A model generated the notes under the pieces. That model was not told where the DNA came from and made no database searches. It saw only the letters and a program-made list of their open reading frames with translations. From Pseudomonas viridiflava (GTDB lineage Bacteria > Pseudomonadota > Gammaproteobacteria > Pseudomonadales > Pseudomonadaceae), in the NCBI RefSeq assembly GCF_900580865.1, contig NZ_UTBZ01000169.1, positions 372,001-436,000 of the forward strand: 64,000 nt of DNA, in the 5' to 3' direction. The position numbers and the translations under genes were made by a program. The stretch's first letter is position 1; each line of letters starts with the position of its first letter. This document shows, piece after piece, positions 43,680-51,795 of the stretch.

Positions 43680-45050
43680 ATGCCTGCGACCCCCAACATC
43701 CTTCTTCAGAATGCCGCTCAGGCCAAGGCCCAAGCTGCCTCGGCCAAAACGTCGGCTATGGCCGTAGACACTGGGGATAAAGCCTCAAGCTTCGCTAAAG
43801 TGTTCGCCGATCAGGGGTCGAGCAAGCCTGTCGCCACCGCTGACAATTCGCCCAAGCCGTCGCGCGACAAGGTCGCTGACAACAGCGGCAAAAAGGATAT
43901 CGGCAAGGATCAGTCTGCCGCTGCGCAACCGGCGGTTGCCGATAGCGGCAACGACTTGCCTGCCGACAAAACTGCAGCGACCGATGACACCACCGCCAGC
44001 AGCGACGACAGTACGGACAACACTCAGGCCCCAGTGGTAGATGCTGCGCCGGTTGATCCGACGCTTGATCCGGCGTTAGTCGCCGCTGTGCAGCCTGTGG
44101 TCACGGCACCCGTGGTTCAGGCCCCGGCTGTTGTTGCCACTGCCCAGCCAGAAACCGAAACCCCTGCGCTCGCCGCATTACCGGGTATGGTCAAAGATCC
44201 GGCACCGACTACTGACAGCGATTTCGACCCTTCGGCTGATCCGCTCGACTCGCTGCCGGCCGTGCGCATGGCCATGGAGCAGGGCGGGCATATTTCCGCT
44301 GCCAGCCAGGCGCAACCGAAAGCGTCGCCCGCTCAGGCTCAGGCCGACGGCGAATTGACTGCGGCGCAGAACTTCGCTGCCGGTATGGCGAGTATGCTCG
44401 ACGTGCAAGCCGACAAGGACAGTACCAGTCAGGGCGGCGAAAAAGCCTTCAGCGGCTTGATCGACGATGGCCTCAAAGACCTTAAATCCGCGACCAGCGA
44501 TACCCGCGTGGATGACTTCGCCAACCGTCTGGCGGCACTGACGCAAGCTGCTACGCCGAAGACCGCAAATGCCGTGCCGGTGAACCAGCCGATCGCCATG
44601 CATCAGAGCGGCTGGACCGAAGAAATCGTCAACCGCGTCATGTATTTGTCGAGCGCCAATCTGAAGGCGGCGGACATTCAGTTGCAGCCGGCCGAGCTGG
44701 GGCGTCTGGATATTCGTGTGAACATGGTGCCGGATCAGCAGACGCAAGTGACCTTCATGAGCGCGCACCCAAGCGTGCGTGAAGCGCTGGACGGGCAGAT
44801 GCATCGTCTGCGCGACATGTTCAACCAGCAGGGCATGGGCCAGGTCGACGTCAATGTCTCCGACCAGAACCGTGGCTGGCAGGGCCAGCAAGGTCAGGAA
44901 CAGGCACAGCAAGGCCAGAGTGGTCGCACCAGCGCCGCCGGCGGTCGCCTCGATTCGGCGGATGAAGAATTGGCGCCTGCCGCCATTGCTGAAGCCGCTG
45001 CGCAAACCACCAGCGTGATCGGCAGCAGCGCGGTCGACTATTACGCCTGA
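43680..45050 (+). CDS. fliK: Flagellar hook-length control protein FliK
   Basis: Secreted ruler that measures the hook and switches export to filament proteins through FlhB (456 residues). The N-terminal two thirds are Ala/Asp/Pro/Val-rich and of low complexity, as in other Pseudomonas FliK. The C-terminal substrate-switch core (about 320-415) is well conserved: ADIQLQPAELGRLDIRVNMV, then VTFMSAHPSVREALDGQMHR. A Gln/Gly-rich tail follows. The ATG at 43680 has CGGAGA upstream; the frame runs open to 43626 without a good start, and the sigma-54 promoter at 43615 leaves little room for an earlier one. Confidence 0.93.
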   Translation: MPATPNILLQNAAQAKAQAASAKTSAMAVDTGDKASSFAKVFADQGSSKPVATADNSPKPSRDKVADNSGKKDIGKDQSAAAQPAVADSGNDLPADKTAATDDTTASSDDSTDNTQAPVVDAAPVDPTLDPALVAAVQPVVTAPVVQAPAVVATAQPETETPALAALPGMVKDPAPTTDSDFDPSADPLDSLPAVRMAMEQGGHISAASQAQPKASPAQAQADGELTAAQNFAAGMASMLDVQADKDSTSQGGEKAFSGLIDDGLKDLKSATSDTRVDDFANRLAALTQAATPKTANAVPVNQPIAMHQSGWTEEIVNRVMYLSSANLKAADIQLQPAELGRLDIRVNMVPDQQTQVTFMSAHPSVREALDGQMHRLRDMFNQQGMGQVDVNVSDQNRGWQGQQGQEQAQQGQSGRTSAAGGRLDSADEELAPAAIAEAAAQTTSVIGSSAVDYYA

Positions 45051-45060
45051 TCAAATCAAC

Positions 45061-45387
45061 AGCCCCTCACCCTAGCCCTCCCGAAACGTCGGACCGCCCG
45101 GAGGGAGAGGGTTCTGATTGGGGGATGCTTGTGAAGTACGCCGACCTGATACTTCTGCCGTGAATCCATAATCGACTCGGTGTGTCAGGTCGATGTTTCA
45201 CGGCAGAGCCCCTCACCCTAGCCCTCTCCCAGGGGGAGAGGGGACTGATCGGGGGATGCTTGCGAAGTACGCCGACCGGATACTTCTGCCGTGAATCCAT
45301 AATCGACTCGGTATCTCAGGTCGACGTATCACGACAAAACAACTCGGTCGGCTCCCTCTCCCTCCGGGAGAGGGCTGGGGTGAGGGT
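45061..45387. repeat. Intergenic tandem repeats between fliK and fliL
   Basis: The gap of 444 bases holds two direct copies of a unit of about 134-146 bases (45061-45206 and 45207-45340). Each begins AGCCCCTCACCCTAGCCCTC and runs through TACTTCTGCCGTGAATCCAT, then AATCGACTCGGT. A third, inverted end (CCCTCTCCCTCCGGGAGAGG, then GCTGGGGTGAGGG, 45353-45387) pairs with the CCCTCACCC starts of the copies. The CCCTCACCC/GGAGAGGG palindrome is a common intergenic element in Pseudomonas. No gene is seen in the gap; the fliL sigma-54 promoter is at its 3' end. Confidence 0.85.
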
Positions 45388-45428
45388 GCTTTTGACTTTA
45401 GCGTTGTCTCCACTACCACCGACACTTC

Positions 45429-45443
45429 TGGCATAACACTTGC
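45429..45443 (+). promoter_or_regulatory. Sigma-54 promoter of the fliL-flhB operon
   Basis: TGGCAT-AACAC-TTGC with exact spacing, one change from consensus, 51 bases before the fliL start. Confidence 0.87.
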
Positions 45444-45494
45444 TCTTGCCTTGCCGTGCGACTGTGAAAACCCGAATAGTGACGGATTATTGGC

Positions 45495-45998
45495 ATGGCG
45501 AAGAGCGAAACAGCAGCAGTGAAAGACCCCGCAACCAAAGGCAAACTCAAGCTGATCATTGTGATCGTGCTGGCATTGCTGCTGGCCATTGGTGCATCCG
45601 TGGGGGCGACCTGGTTCTTCATGCACAGTGCCCAGAGCAAGCCTGCCGAGGCCGCCGATGCGGCGCCTGTCGGCAAGCAGCCAGCGATCTTCGAGCCGAT
45701 GGCGCCGGCGTTTGTCGCCAACTACAACCAGAATGGCCGTCAGCGCTACATGCAGGTGAGCATCACCATGCTGGCGCGCAATCAGGCCGATCTGGAAGCG
45801 CTCAAAGTGCACATGCCGGTGATCCGCAACAACCTGGTGATGCTCTTCTCCGGTCAGGATTTCGCCACCTTGGCGACCCCGGTCGGCCAAGAGATGTTGC
45901 GCCAGAAGGCCACAGCCAGCGTCCAGGAAGTGGCGCAGAAAGAGCTGGGCAAAGTGGTGATCGAACAGTTGCTTTTCACTAATTTCGTACTGCAGTAG
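45495..45998 (+). CDS. fliL: Flagellar basal body-associated protein FliL
   Basis: Inner-membrane protein that steadies stators around the motor (167 residues). One N-terminal membrane anchor (about 17-41; KLIIVIVLALLLAIGASVGA), an Ala-rich linker, and a periplasmic SPFH-like domain (RYMQVSITMLARNQADLEAL, then VIRNNLVMLFSGQDFATL; ending VVIEQLLFTNFVLQ). First gene of the fliLMNOPQR-flhB operon. Confidence 0.95.
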   Translation: MAKSETAAVKDPATKGKLKLIIVIVLALLLAIGASVGATWFFMHSAQSKPAEAADAAPVGKQPAIFEPMAPAFVANYNQNGRQRYMQVSITMLARNQADLEALKVHMPVIRNNLVMLFSGQDFATLATPVGQEMLRQKATASVQEVAQKELGKVVIEQLLFTNFVLQ

Positions 45999-46007
45999 GA
46001 ACACGAC

Positions 46008-46976
46008 ATGGCCGTGCAGGATCTGCTGTCCCAGGATGAAATCGACGCGCTGTTGCATGGCGTCGACGATGGTCTGGTACAGACCGATAACGCTGCCGAA
46101 CCCGGCAGTGTCAAAAGCTACGACCTGACCAGTCAGGATCGCATCGTCCGTGGACGCATGCCGACTCTGGAAATGATCAACGAGCGTTTTGCCCGCTACA
46201 CCCGCATCAGCATGTTCAACATGCTGCGCCGCTCGGCGGACGTTGCCGTCGGTGGCGTGCAGGTGATGAAGTTCGGCGAATACGTGCACTCGCTGTACGT
46301 ACCGACCAGCCTCAACCTGGTCAAGATCAAACCGTTGCGCGGCACCGCGCTGTTCATCCTCGACGCCAAACTGGTGTTCAAACTGGTGGACAACTTCTTC
46401 GGCGGCGACGGCCGTCACGCCAAGATCGAAGGGCGTGAATTCACCCCGACCGAACTGCGCGTGGTGCGCATGGTGCTGGAGCAGGCCTTCGTCGATCTGA
46501 AGGAAGCCTGGCAGGCGATCATGGAGGTCAATTTCGAGTACATCAACTCGGAAGTGAACCCGGCCATGGCCAACATCGTCGGCCCGAGCGAAGCGATCGT
46601 GGTCTCCACCTTCCACATCGAACTCGATGGCGGTGGCGGTGATCTGCACGTGACCATGCCGTACTCGATGATCGAGCCGGTGCGCGAAATGCTCGACGCC
46701 GGTTTCCAGTCCGACCTCGACGATCAGGACGAGCGCTGGGTCAACGCCCTGCGTCAGGACGTGCTCGATGTCGACGTACCGATCGGCGCCACCGTGGCCC
46801 GCCGCCAATTGAAGCTGCGCGACATCCTGCACATGCAGCCGGGGGATGTGATCCCGGTCGAGATGCCGGAAGAAATGATCATGCGCGCCAACGGCGTGCC
46901 GGCCTTCAAGGTCAAGATGGGCTCGCACAAAGGCAACCTCGCGTTGCAGGTGATCGAGCCGATCGAGCGTCGCTGA
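46008..46976 (+). CDS. fliM: Flagellar motor switch protein FliM
   Basis: C-ring protein (322 residues) that binds phosphorylated CheY. The N-terminal CheY-binding peptide is LLSQDEIDALLHGVDDG (residues about 6-22). A CheC-like middle domain and a C-terminal SpoA domain (LRDILHMQPGDVIPVEMPEE) follow. It starts nine bases after fliL. Confidence 0.98.
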   Translation: MAVQDLLSQDEIDALLHGVDDGLVQTDNAAEPGSVKSYDLTSQDRIVRGRMPTLEMINERFARYTRISMFNMLRRSADVAVGGVQVMKFGEYVHSLYVPTSLNLVKIKPLRGTALFILDAKLVFKLVDNFFGGDGRHAKIEGREFTPTELRVVRMVLEQAFVDLKEAWQAIMEVNFEYINSEVNPAMANIVGPSEAIVVSTFHIELDGGGGDLHVTMPYSMIEPVREMLDAGFQSDLDDQDERWVNALRQDVLDVDVPIGATVARRQLKLRDILHMQPGDVIPVEMPEEMIMRANGVPAFKVKMGSHKGNLALQVIEPIERR

Positions 46977-47032
46977 AGCGGCGCTCCCACCCCCAAGCAT
47001 TTAACTGAATTTTTGCCCGCCGAGGACAAATG

Positions 47033-47482
47033 ATGAACGACGATATTAACGCCCAGGACGACCAGGCACTGGCTGACGAATGGGCAGCGGCCCTGGAAGA
47101 AACCGGTGATGGTCAAGCTGACATCGACGCCCTGCTGGCCGCCGACGCAGCCAGCGGCTCGCGTCTGCCGATGGAAGAGTTCGGCAGCGTGCCGAAGAAC
47201 AACGACCCGGTCACCCTCGACGGCCCGAACCTGGACGTGATCCTCGACATCCCGGTGTCGATCTCGATGGAAGTGGGCAGCACCGACATCAACATCCGCA
47301 ACCTGCTGCAACTCAACCAGGGTTCGGTGATCGAGCTCGATCGTCTGGCCGGCGAGCCGCTGGACGTGCTGGTCAACGGCACCCTGATCGCGCACGGCGA
47401 AGTGGTAGTGGTCAACGAAAAGTTCGGCATCCGCCTGACCGACGTGATCAGCCCAAGCGAACGCATCAAGAAGCTGCGCTGA
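47033..47482 (+). CDS. fliN: Flagellar motor switch protein FliN
   Basis: C-ring protein (149 residues) with a C-terminal SpoA domain (ILDIPVSISMEVGSTDINIR, then LLQLNQGSVIELDRLAGEPL and VVNEKFGIRLTDVIS). The N-terminal extension of about 60 residues holds QADIDALLA (28-36), which resembles the CheY-binding peptide of FliM. Two ATGs are adjacent (47030, 47033); the second is better spaced from GAGGA. fliO follows directly. Confidence 0.96.
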   Translation: MNDDINAQDDQALADEWAAALEETGDGQADIDALLAADAASGSRLPMEEFGSVPKNNDPVTLDGPNLDVILDIPVSISMEVGSTDINIRNLLQLNQGSVIELDRLAGEPLDVLVNGTLIAHGEVVVVNEKFGIRLTDVISPSERIKKLR

Positions 47483-47935
47483 GTGAAACGGTTTCTCTGG
47501 GCTTTGCTGGCATTGCCATTGAGCGTGCTGGCCGCCGAGCCGTCGACGACCACCACAGTGCCTGCCGCCACCGCGCCGATGGTCAACAGCGGCGTGGCCG
47601 GGCAACTGACACAACTGGTGTTTGGCCTGTTGCTGGTGCTGGGTTTGATCTTCTTCCTCGCCTGGCTGTTGCGCCGGGTGCAGCAGGCAGGCCCGGCGGG
47701 CAAGGGGCAGGTGATCGAACTGATCGGTTCGCGCGCGCTCGGGCCGCGTGACCGGTTGATGCTGGTGCAGGTCGGCAACGAGCAGATTCTGCTCGGCCTG
47801 AGCCCCGGCACCATCACCGCGCTGCATGTGCTCAAGGAGCCGGTGCCGGTGCCGAGCGCCAGTGAAAAAGCCACTCCGGATTTTGCCCAGCAGTTGCTGA
47901 AGATACTCGGCAAGGATCAGAAGGATACGAAGTAA
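47483..47935 (+). CDS. fliO: Flagellar biosynthetic protein FliO
   Basis: Small membrane protein (150 residues) that helps assemble the FliP ring of the export gate. A signal-like N-terminus (KRFLWALLALPLSVLAAEPS), one membrane segment (about 42-64; FGLLLVLGLIFFLAWLLRR) and a cytoplasmic domain (ELIGSRALGPRDRLMLVQVG) are seen. GTG start right behind the fliN stop; ends overlapping the fliP ATG by one base. Confidence 0.93.
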   Translation: MKRFLWALLALPLSVLAAEPSTTTTVPAATAPMVNSGVAGQLTQLVFGLLLVLGLIFFLAWLLRRVQQAGPAGKGQVIELIGSRALGPRDRLMLVQVGNEQILLGLSPGTITALHVLKEPVPVPSASEKATPDFAQQLLKILGKDQKDTK

Positions 47936-48693
47936 TGGGTGCGTTACGCATCGTCTTGACGCTGGCCCTGATGCTGGCCGCGCCGCTGGCGTTCGCCGCC
48001 GATCCGTTGTCGATCCCGGCGATCACGCTGGGCACCAACGCCGATGGCGCGCAGGAATATTCGGTCAGTCTGCAGATCCTGCTGATCATGACCGCCCTGA
48101 GCTTCATTCCGGCGGCCGTGATACTGATGACCAGTTTCACCCGGATCATCATCGTCTTCTCGATCCTGCGTCAGGCCCTCGGCCTGCAACAGACGCCGTC
48201 GAACCAGATCCTCACCGGCATGGCACTGTTCCTCACCATGTTCATCATGGCCCCGGTGTTCGACCGGGTGAACAAGGACGCGCTGCAACCGTATCTGGCG
48301 GAAACCCTCACCGCCCAGCAAGCGGTGGAAAAGGCTCAGGTGCCGATCAAGGACTTCATGCTCGCCCAGACCCGCACCAGCGATCTGGAGCTGTTCATGC
48401 GTCTGTCCAAGCGCACCGACATCGCCACGCCGGATCAGGCTCCGCTGACCATTCTGGTGCCGGCGTTCGTCACCTCCGAGCTTAAAACCGCGTTCCAGAT
48501 CGGCTTCATGATCTTCATTCCGTTCCTGATCATCGACCTGGTCGTGGCCAGTGTGCTGATGGCGATGGGTATGATGATGCTGTCGCCGCTGATCATCTCG
48601 CTGCCGTTCAAGATCATGCTGTTCGTGCTGGTCGATGGCTGGGCGCTGATCATCGGCACCCTGGCCAGCAGTTTCGGAGGTGTCTCGCCATGA
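47935..48693 (+). CDS. fliP: Flagellar biosynthetic protein FliP
   Basis: Core export-gate membrane protein (252 residues) with a cleavable signal sequence (LRIVLTLALMLAAPLAFAAD) and four membrane segments. The family signatures LLIMTALSFIPAAVILMTSF, then TRIIIVFSILRQALGLQQTP, and FMIFIPFLIIDLVVASVLMA are intact. Overlaps fliQ by four bases. Confidence 0.98.
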   Translation: MGALRIVLTLALMLAAPLAFAADPLSIPAITLGTNADGAQEYSVSLQILLIMTALSFIPAAVILMTSFTRIIIVFSILRQALGLQQTPSNQILTGMALFLTMFIMAPVFDRVNKDALQPYLAETLTAQQAVEKAQVPIKDFMLAQTRTSDLELFMRLSKRTDIATPDQAPLTILVPAFVTSELKTAFQIGFMIFIPFLIIDLVVASVLMAMGMMMLSPLIISLPFKIMLFVLVDGWALIIGTLASSFGGVSP

Positions 48694-48959
48694 CGCCAGA
48701 AGTTGCGGTCGATATCTTTCGTGAAGCCCTTTGGCTGACCACATTGATGGTCGCGATTCTGGTAGTGCCGAGCCTGTTGGTCGGCTTGCTGGTGGCGATG
48801 TTCCAGGCCGCGACGCAGATCAACGAACAGACCCTGAGCTTCCTGCCGCGTCTGCTGGTGATGCTGGTCACGTTGATCATCGGTGGTCCGTGGATCGTGC
48901 AGACGTTCATGGAATACATCATTCAGTTGTACAAAAACATCCCGATGGTCATCGGCTAA
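48690..48959 (+). CDS. fliQ: Flagellar biosynthetic protein FliQ
   Basis: Export-gate membrane protein (89 residues) with two membrane hairpin helices (TLMVAILVVPSLLVGLLVAM, then FQAATQINEQTLSFLPRLL; VTLIIGGPWIVQTFMEYI). The length is normal. Starts within the fliP stop (ATGA) and is followed after three bases by fliR. Confidence 0.97.
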   Translation: MTPEVAVDIFREALWLTTLMVAILVVPSLLVGLLVAMFQAATQINEQTLSFLPRLLVMLVTLIIGGPWIVQTFMEYIIQLYKNIPMVIG

Positions 48960-48962
48960 GCC

Positions 48963-49748
48963 ATGCAATCGCTGCTTCAGCTGACCGACACCCAGATCAG
49001 TACCTGGGTGGCCTCGTTCATGTTGCCGCTGTTTCGCGTCGCCTCGATGCTGATGGTCATGCCGGTGTTCGGCACCACCCTGGTGTCGCGGCGGATACGC
49101 CTGTATTTCGCTGTGGCCATCACCGTGTGCATTGCCCCAAGCCTGCCGCCGATGCCGGCTGTCAGTCCACTGGATCTGAGTGGCTTGATGTTGATTGCCG
49201 AACAGATCCTCGTCGGTGCGGTGCTCGGGTTTTCCCTGCAACTGTTTTTCCAGGCGTTTGCCGTGGCCGGGCAGATTGTCGCGATCCAGATGGGCATGGG
49301 TTTCGCCTCGATGGTCGATCCGGCTAACGGTGTATCGGTGGCGGTGATCGGGCAGTTCTTCACCATGCTGGTGACCTTGCTGTTCCTGTCGATGAACGGC
49401 CACCTGGTGGTGTTCGAAGTCCTCACTGAAAGCTTTACCACGCTGCCAGTCGGCAGTGGGTTGATGACTGCGCATTACTGGGAGCTGGCCGGCAAGCTCG
49501 GCTGGGTCCTGGGTGCAGCGTTGCTGCTGGTATTGCCGGCGGTCACCGCGCTGCTGGTGGTCAACATCGCGTTTGGCGTGATGACCCGCGCGGCGCCACA
49601 ACTGAACATCTTCTCCATCGGTTTTCCGCTGACCCTGGTGCTCGGTCTGTTCATCGTCTGGGTCGGGCTGGCGGACATTCTCAATCAGTACCAGCCGCTG
49701 GCCACTGAAGCCTTGCAGCTGTTACGCGAACTGGCACGGGCGCGCTGA
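48963..49748 (+). CDS. fliR: Flagellar biosynthetic protein FliR
   Basis: Export-gate membrane protein (261 residues, about six membrane segments). Family segments: SFMLPLFRVASMLMVMPVFG at the N-terminus; GFSLQLFFQAFAVAGQIVAI, then QMGMGFASMVDPANGVSVAV in the middle. It follows fliQ by three bases and precedes flhB by three. Confidence 0.97.
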   Translation: MQSLLQLTDTQISTWVASFMLPLFRVASMLMVMPVFGTTLVSRRIRLYFAVAITVCIAPSLPPMPAVSPLDLSGLMLIAEQILVGAVLGFSLQLFFQAFAVAGQIVAIQMGMGFASMVDPANGVSVAVIGQFFTMLVTLLFLSMNGHLVVFEVLTESFTTLPVGSGLMTAHYWELAGKLGWVLGAALLLVLPAVTALLVVNIAFGVMTRAAPQLNIFSIGFPLTLVLGLFIVWVGLADILNQYQPLATEALQLLRELARAR

Positions 49749-49751
49749 GTC

Positions 49752-50891
49752 ATGGCAGAGAGCGAAAGCGGTCAGGACAAAACAGAAGACCCCACGGAGA
49801 AACGCAAAAAAGACTCCCGTGAGAAGGGCGAGATTGCCCGTTCCAAAGAACTCAATACCCTGGCCGTGACCATGGCCGGTGCCGGTGCGCTGCTGGTGTT
49901 CGGCGGCATGCTGGCCGAAGACCTGATGGAGCTGATGCGCCTGAACTTCACGCTGTCGCGCGAAGTGATCATGGATCAGGGTTCCATGGGGGCGTTCCTG
50001 TTGCAGTCGGGCCAGATGGCGCTGTTGGCGATCCAGCCAATCATGATCACCCTCTTGCTGGCGGCGCTGATCGGGCCGATTTCCCTCGGTGGCTGGCTGT
50101 TCGCGGCGGGCTCCCTGGCCCCCAAGTTCAGCCGGATGAACCCCGCTGCAGGCCTGAAACGGATGTTTTCGTTCAAGTCAGTGATCGAGTTGCTCAAGGC
50201 GCTGGCCAAGTTTCTGATCACTTTAGGTGTGGCGCTGGTGGTGTTGTCGGCGGACGTCGATGACTTTCTGCGGATCGCCCACGAACCGCTTGAAATGGCG
50301 ATCATCCATAGCGTCACGCTGGTCGGCTGGAGCACCTTGTGGCTGGCCTGCGGCCTGATCATCATCGCGGCGGTCGACGTGCCGGTGCAGCTTTGGGAAG
50401 CCCACAAGAAACTGCTGATGACCAAGCAGGAGGTGCGCGACGAGCACAAGGATCAGGAGGGTCGCCCGGAGGTCAAACAGCGCATCCGCCAGACCCAGCG
50501 CGAGATGTCCCAGCGCCGCATGATGGCAGCGATTCCCGACGCCGACGTGGTCATTACCAACCCGACCCACTATGCAGTGGCACTCAAGTACGACTCGGAG
50601 AAGGGCGGGGCGCCGATGCTGATTGCCAAGGGCAGCGACTTCCTCGCCCTGAAAATCCGCGAAATCGCCGTGGCCAACAACGTCATGCTCCTCGAATCGC
50701 CGGGGCTGGCGCGCTCGATCTACTACTCCACCGAACTGGATCAGGAAATCCCCGGCGGCCTGTACTTGGCCGTTGCCCAGGTTTTGGCCTACGTCTACCA
50801 GATCCGCCAGTACCGCGCGGGCAAGGGCAAGCGTCCGGATCCGCTCAAGGATGACCTGCCGATTCCGCCGGATCTGCGTCGCGATTCTTGA
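49752..50891 (+). CDS. flhB: Flagellar export switch protein FlhB
   Basis: Export-gate protein (379 residues) that changes cargo from hook to filament type after self-cleavage and contact with FliK. The N-terminus ESGQDKTEDPTEKRKKDSRE is typical, four membrane segments follow, and the cleavage site NPTH is at 270-273 (VVITNPTHYAVALKYDSEKG). Last gene of the fliL operon. Confidence 0.98.
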   Translation: MAESESGQDKTEDPTEKRKKDSREKGEIARSKELNTLAVTMAGAGALLVFGGMLAEDLMELMRLNFTLSREVIMDQGSMGAFLLQSGQMALLAIQPIMITLLLAALIGPISLGGWLFAAGSLAPKFSRMNPAAGLKRMFSFKSVIELLKALAKFLITLGVALVVLSADVDDFLRIAHEPLEMAIIHSVTLVGWSTLWLACGLIIIAAVDVPVQLWEAHKKLLMTKQEVRDEHKDQEGRPEVKQRIRQTQREMSQRRMMAAIPDADVVITNPTHYAVALKYDSEKGGAPMLIAKGSDFLALKIREIAVANNVMLLESPGLARSIYYSTELDQEIPGGLYLAVAQVLAYVYQIRQYRAGKGKRPDPLKDDLPIPPDLRRDS

Positions 50892-50907
50892 CGTTGTCGT
50901 TAAGCCA

Positions 50908-50944
50908 TTGGTCTGAGATCTCCCTTTACTGTCAACTCTGACAG
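50908..50944 (+). promoter_or_regulatory. Operator-like box before the OB-fold-like gene
   Basis: TTGGTCTG followed by the perfect palindrome CTGTCA-ACTC-TGACAG (50929-50944), 86 bases before the ATG at 51031. A nearly identical box (52340-52377) precedes the 222-residue gene at 52442. A shared regulator is inferred. Confidence 0.6.
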
Positions 50945-51030
50945 GTGCGCTTGCCATGATTTTGCAGTTTGATGCAAGGTGCAGCCGCGCACTGACGCGG
51001 TCAGGCCGGTGAGTGCAAGGGAGCAAGGCA

Positions 51031-51267
51031 ATGAAAGGTATTTTCAGCAGCTACGACGAAAAAACCGGTAAAGGCACCATCACGCCGAAGCCCTCGGGGC
51101 GATTTATTTCCTTTGCCGAAGCCACGGGTTTTTTTCTGACCGCCAAAGAATACCGATTCAGCATTCCATTGGCTGATGCCTTGCAGGCGAATATCAAAGT
51201 GGGCGGCGAGGTCGAGTTCGAATTATCCAAGAGCAAGAATGGAAAAGTGAAAATCCTTCGGTATTGA
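51031..51267 (+). CDS. Small cold-shock/OB-fold-like protein
   Basis: A 78-residue protein. The first 22 residues (MKGIFSSYDEKTGKGTITPK) keep the layout of a cold-shock domain start (small residue, aromatic, KG-G-ITP), but the RNP1/RNP2 aromatic motifs of CspA are not clear, so nucleic-acid binding is only a guess. The second half (IKVGGEVEFELSKSKNGKVK, ILRY) fits the final strands of an OB fold. ATG after AAGGGAGCAAGG; the frame is open upstream to 51013 but that start has no ribosome site. Preceded by the operator-like palindrome, followed by a terminator. Confidence 0.7.
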   Translation: MKGIFSSYDEKTGKGTITPKPSGRFISFAEATGFFLTAKEYRFSIPLADALQANIKVGGEVEFELSKSKNGKVKILRY

Positions 51268-51282
51268 GCAATCGATCGCAAA

Positions 51283-51310
51283 GCCGCTGAAAGCGGGGCG
51301 GCGGTTTTTT
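51283..51310 (+). terminator. Terminator after the OB-fold-like gene
   Basis: GC-rich stem GCCGC/GCGGC (with an alternative inner hairpin CCGCT/AGCGG) followed by six T. Confidence 0.75.
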
Positions 51311-51312
51311 AT

Positions 51313-51422
51313 GATCGTTCCCACGCTCTGCGTGGGAATGCAGCCCGGGACGCTCCGCGTCCCTTCGAAAGCCGAACGCGGAGCGTCCGTTGAGGCATTC
51401 CCACGCAGGAGCGTGGGAACGA
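51313..51422. repeat. Nested palindromic repeat, copy A
   Basis: Outer arms GATCGTTCCCACGCTC and GAGCGTGGGAACGATC, with inner hairpins CCCACGCTCTGCGTGGG and GGACGCTCCGCGTCC plus its inverted partner. A second, near-identical copy is at 53219-53332. It lies at the 3' side of each DUF6124-like gene (- strand), where it may end the transcript. Confidence 0.85.
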
Positions 51423-51435
51423 TCTTCGCGTGTCG

Positions 51436-51795
51436 CTACTGCGGCAAATCCAGATTATCCATCACCCGATTCACCGCCAGCTCGCCGAGCATGATCAGTT
51501 GCGCGATCCCTAACAGCGTCCTGCGCTGCGACGCGGGTATGAGGTGGGCGAAGTCATGAGCGATGGTTCTGGCTGAGGCGAGTGTTTCGCAGGCATCGGC
51601 CAGCAGTTCCTCGTTTTTGAAGTCGGCGGTGACGGCATACATCCGGCGGGTTCTACGTGGCGGTGGCGTGGAGCCGGGTGGGCAGAGGTAGTGATCGAGG
51701 GCGCGTTCGGCGGCATCGTTGAGTTTTTTCGAATCGAGGGATTCGTAGGGCGAGGCGAGATCGGTTTCGGGTGGGTTGGGTGTTGGTTTGATCAT
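51436..51795 (-). CDS. DUF6124-like small protein, copy A
   Basis: A 119-residue protein of a family frequent in Pseudomonas (MIKPTPNPPETDLASPYESL start; DUF6124 by resemblance). Function unknown. The N-terminal third is Pro-rich, then a helical segment (LNDAAERALDHYLCPPG) and a C-terminal helical part (LASARTIAHDFAHLIPASQR, then RTLLGIAQLIMLGELAVNRV). No signal peptide. A copy with only a few changes (for example ACETLA to ASETLA, NLDLPQ to NLELPQ) is at 53342. The start codon follows AAAGGAGCTTCACC; that ribosome site is inside a 5-bp hairpin. A long conserved leader precedes it. Confidence 0.85.
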   Translation of the reverse strand: MIKPTPNPPETDLASPYESLDSKKLNDAAERALDHYLCPPGSTPPPRRTRRMYAVTADFKNEELLADACETLASARTIAHDFAHLIPASQRRTLLGIAQLIMLGELAVNRVMDNLDLPQ

